Shown: one piece after another, positions 61,160 to 64,000 of the stretch
Position numbering within the stretch: the first letter of the stretch is position 1
Layout: each line of letters opens with the position of its first letter
Assembly: GCF_900496995.4 (NCBI RefSeq)
Contig: NC_044030.1
Location: 11,219,851 to 11,283,850, forward strand
DNA: 64,000 nt
Direction of reading: 5' to 3'
Source of the DNA: Aquila chrysaetos chrysaetos
Lineage: Eukaryota; Chordata; Aves; Accipitriformes; Accipitridae
Notes under the pieces: model-generated
What the model was told of the DNA's origin: nothing
Database searches by the model: none
Seen by the model: the letters and a program-made list of their open reading frames with translations, nothing else
Made by a program: the position numbers and the translations under genes

Positions 61160-61930
61160 TATGTAGTCACAGAATCATTTAGGTTGGTAGAGGTTTTGAG
61201 AGGTCATGTACTATGTACACGTGGGCAAAGCCAGACCAGACAGATCAGATTGCTCGCAGGCATGTGAAGTTGTATAAATTCTGAAAGATGGAGATTCCAC
61301 AATCTCTTCAGGCAACCTATTTCATTATCTGGCCCTGTCATGGTTTTTTTGGGGGGGGAAATCCCACAAATTTCCATGTATCATTGGAAAAGACTGTCTT
61401 GTAAAATACATTTGTCATCTCTTACCCTGTTGCTGTGCACTCCCCTCAGATGAGCTGGTTTCCATTTTCTCGATACTGCTCTACGAAACAGCATAAGCAG
61501 TATATCTCCCAATAGCTTTTGTTTCTGGAGACTGAACAAAGCCATTTCTCTCAAGTTTTTCCTCATCTGTTACATTTTCCAGTCCCTTCATCATCTTGGT
61601 GACCCTACACTGGACTTGCTTGAGTATATCAGTGACTTTCTTGTACTAGGGAACTGAGAGCTCAGCACGGTGCTCCGACTGCACCTGGGTCCAAGTTCAG
61701 AGTGCTGGGGAAGGACTCTCCTTCAAGGTCATGACTGTCCAGGTCTTTTATAAGGACATCAAACATTATGGCTCCCAATATGATCCCCGAGGGATGCCCC
61801 TAATAATGGGCTGCCAACTGGACTTTGTCCCACTGAGGAGAATCCTGCAGTCCTTTACCTTCTTGGGCATTTCTGCACCAATTTATCTCACCAGTGTGGC
61901 TGTAAGGATACTATGGGAGATTGCATCAGT
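61160..61930 (-). mobile_element. Old, decayed CR1 LINE fragment
   Basis: It begins CACAGAATCATTTAGGTTGG and continues through CR1-like blocks, including a - strand remnant LREMALFSLQKQKLLGDI that resembles the CR1 RT C-terminal region. It is heavily mutated, with insertions such as the G8 run near 61351. The high-coordinate edge is approximate. Confidence 0.75.
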
Positions 61931-63090
61931 GACCTGTTTATATCTGATTCTTTGCTGTGTTTATGCAGTTTTATTTGCTTCAATGTTCTTCATGCGGAAA
62001 ACCATGCTTCTCTCAGACTAAAGCAGATACAGATTTCCTTGCACCAATCAATAGCATCTAAGATCCACTAATGTAGGTTGTGGCTCAGTTTCCTGAGAAA
62101 TTTGGGACCACAGGTGAACCGACAAATCCAGTCAGTTATTCAAAGTTTAGATTAGCACATTGAAATTCACTAATCTTACAATTCGGGAAGGGAAGCAAGG
62201 ACAAGGGTTAAACACCAGACCAAATATTAAGCAGGCGATTTAGAAATTCTGACCTCCCTTTAGTCAGATAACTGGGACTAAGGTACATTTCTAATCTAGA
62301 CAAGTTGAATACACACTAAATGTTGTTTCTTCTGTGGTGATACTGCAGTCTCCTTGTGGGGTAGAAGGTTTATATCTGCTCAAGCCTATACCTCTCATGA
62401 GCTGATACTCCTGTTAAGGTTTACAGCCCTTGAAAAGAAAGGTCCTGGAGTAGAGAGTGAGACCCTAAAAGCCCCCTCAGCACTCAAGGGCAACAGATGA
62501 GTGCGTGCTCGGGGTTCTCAGATGGGAAAAGCTTTAGCCAGAGAAACCAGAAGTCTGGAGGACTCTCTTCTGAATCTCCGCTTCCGTAGAAAACGTGTGA
62601 AGCTTCCCTCAGGGTTTCACCATGGCAGCTCTCAGTCTTGCACATCTGGAGAGGTGCTGATCTTCACAAAGCGCCAGAGGAAAGGCTAAGAACAGTGGGT
62701 GTGGGGGGCAGTTCAAGTATTTTTCTTTCAAGCCTCCAGATTTAGTGTTTTAAACTCCAGTGGGGGAAGTAATCCTTGCTCTAACTCTCACAAGTTTTCT
62801 TGCGCTGGGCTGAATAGAAATTTGAGCGAGGGACCGTGCTATAGTCTGCTTTTGTAGGGAAGGAAGGTCTATGTTGTGCAAGCTGTATATGTATGCATTT
62901 CATTGGAAGTGAATATTGTCTGCACGGGTGTAATTCTCAAACCATGTTTGGCACACAGGAAAAGGATTGAAAGAGAAACGCTGCAGGTGCCTTGGTGGCA
63001 GAAGATAGATGCTTCATGAGACACAGGAGAATGTTTTCTGAGGGAGCAAGCAAGCATATAGAAGGAGGAAGGGCGGAAAGCAGGAAGGAA
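61931..63090. other. Unannotated spacer between two CR1 fragments
   Basis: About 1.2 kb. The only open stretch of note is at 62501-62689, preceded directly by a stop and lacking an ATG at its start. It is basic near its end (FTKRQRKG). I do not recognise it and treat it as unproven. Confidence 0.4.
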
Positions 63091-63531
63091 GAATCATAGA
63101 ATGACAGAATAGTTTGGGTTGGAAGGGACCTTTAAAAGTCATCTAGTTCAACCCCCTGCAGTGAGCAGGGACATCTTCAACAAGACCAGGTTGCTCAGAG
63201 CCCTGTACAGCCTGACCTTGAACACTTCCAGGGATGGGGCATCTACCACCTCACTGGGCAACCTGTTCCAGTGTTTCACTGTGTAAAAAAATTCTTCCTT
63301 ATATCTAGTCTGAAGCAACTCTCTTTTCACTTAAAACCATTACCCATTGTCCTGTCGCAACAGGCCCTGCTAATAAGTTTGTCCCCATCTTTCGTATAAG
63401 CCCCTTTTAAGTATTGAAAGGCCACAGTCAGGTCTCCCTGGAGCCTTCTCTTCTCCAGGCTGATCAACCCCAACTCTCTCAGCCTTTTTTCATAGGAGAG
63501 GGGCTCCATTCCTCTGATCATTTTTGTGGCC
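63091..63531 (-). mobile_element. CR1 LINE fragment, split by an LTR (first part)
   Basis: It starts with GAATCATAGAATGACAGAA and GGTTGGAAGGGACC. The - strand RT remnant includes FYTVKHWNRLPSEVVDAP. It is interrupted at 63532 and resumes at 63982 in the same register (TTTTTGTGGCC, then CTCCTCTGG). Confidence 0.93.
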
Positions 63532-63975
63532 TGCGGGAGCATAATCATGGACTCAACGACAAATCAATATGATCATAGTTGAAGACCCTTTACTAGAGCA
63601 TCAGACATCATTTTATACATTGGTTACATCCGTACATGCATTTAGCTATTTTACTATTGGTTACACACATTATTCACGCGTTGTCCACACGCCTAGTTAC
63701 ACTTAATGATTGGTTATATCAACACTGTACCCACGCATAAACATAAGATATAATTGGTTATACTAACTAAAACATGCAAAACTTGTCTCAGTCTAATTGG
63801 TCAAGATAAACTGCCGAATTGAGGTTCTTTGTGCCAAGTTCCCTTTATCGTTGAATGCGCACCTGTGTTCTTCTAATTGGTATCTTTCTTTTTTTGTCTT
63901 CTTGTTTCTTCTGTTCAAGGCCTTCTAAAGGGGTTTGGAATGCTCTTGTGACCGTTAGCTAAATATGTTCCCACA
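63532..63975 (-). mobile_element. Solo LTR nested in CR1, with 6-bp target duplication
   Basis: 444 bp bounded by TGCGGGAGCATA and TATGTTCCCACA, inverted repeats matching at 10 of 12 positions. It is flanked on both sides by GTGGCC (63526-63531 and 63976-63981). On the - strand a TATAAAA (63611-63617) precedes AGTAAA (63589-63594), a likely decayed AATAAA. Six-bp duplications are typical of alpha/beta-type (ERVK-like) integrases. Confidence 0.9.
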
Positions 63976-63981
63976 GTGGCC

Positions 63982-64000
63982 CTCCTCTGGACTCACTCCA
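63982..64000 (-). mobile_element. CR1 LINE fragment, second part, runs off the window
   Basis: CTCCTCTGGACTCACTCCA continues the CR1 consensus interrupted at 63531. Confidence 0.85.

Noticed and set aside
62501..62689. A 62-codon + strand frame ending in a basic tail, between CR1 fragments
   Set aside because: A stop directly precedes it, there is no ATG at its start, and I recognise no homologue. It could be a terminal exon but nothing supports that.
1..64000. tRNA, rRNA, snoRNA, CRISPR, prophage, or a novel defence or biosynthetic system
   Set aside because: I found no cloverleaf, no box C/D or H/ACA pattern I could support, no spacer array and no clustered genes. The window is an ordinary vertebrate two-gene locus.

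Overview
The window is vertebrate nuclear DNA, almost certainly avian. It has long GT-AG introns, two vertebrate housekeeping genes, CR1 LINE fragments truncated at the 5' end and carrying the ATTCTATG-type 3' tail, and solo LTRs that look like bird ERV families. I see no prokaryotic or viral gene set, no CRISPR array and no new multi-gene system. Exon borders were read by eye from splice sites, reading phase and remembered human proteins; no alignment was run.

Layout. (1) 234-32089, + strand: 33 exons of the 3' two-thirds of ECPAS (ECM29, KIAA0368), the HEAT-repeat adaptor of the 26S proteasome. The 5' part lies upstream of the window. The exons join without a break into about 1,282 codons plus stop, followed by a 3' UTR to about 34.8 kb. 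I recognise no transposon in its introns. (2) About 34.8-35.64 kb: a short gap between convergent genes, with an AT-rich hairpin-forming repeat. (3) 36243-57225, - strand: the complete coding part of SMC2, the ATPase core subunit of condensin, in 24 coding exons and 1,189 codons, with Walker A, hinge, LSGGQ and Walker B. Its introns hold two solo LTRs (both antisense to SMC2) and one CR1 (sense). (4) About 57.5-58.45 kb: the CpG-rich SMC2 promoter, with E2F-like and GC boxes and a 70-bp tandem repeat. (5) 58.45-64 kb: upstream DNA with no recognised gene, holding a minus-strand solo LTR, an old CR1, and a second CR1 split by a solo LTR that is flanked by a perfect 6-bp target duplication.

The two genes work in separate processes (proteasome quality control and transport; mitotic chromosome condensation) and share only a tail-to-tail arrangement. 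The most useful anomalies are two GC-AG introns (one per gene), a possible reading-frame change in the SMC2 C-terminal tail, the nested LTR-in-CR1 with its CCAAT array, and the 70-bp repeat at the SMC2 promoter.
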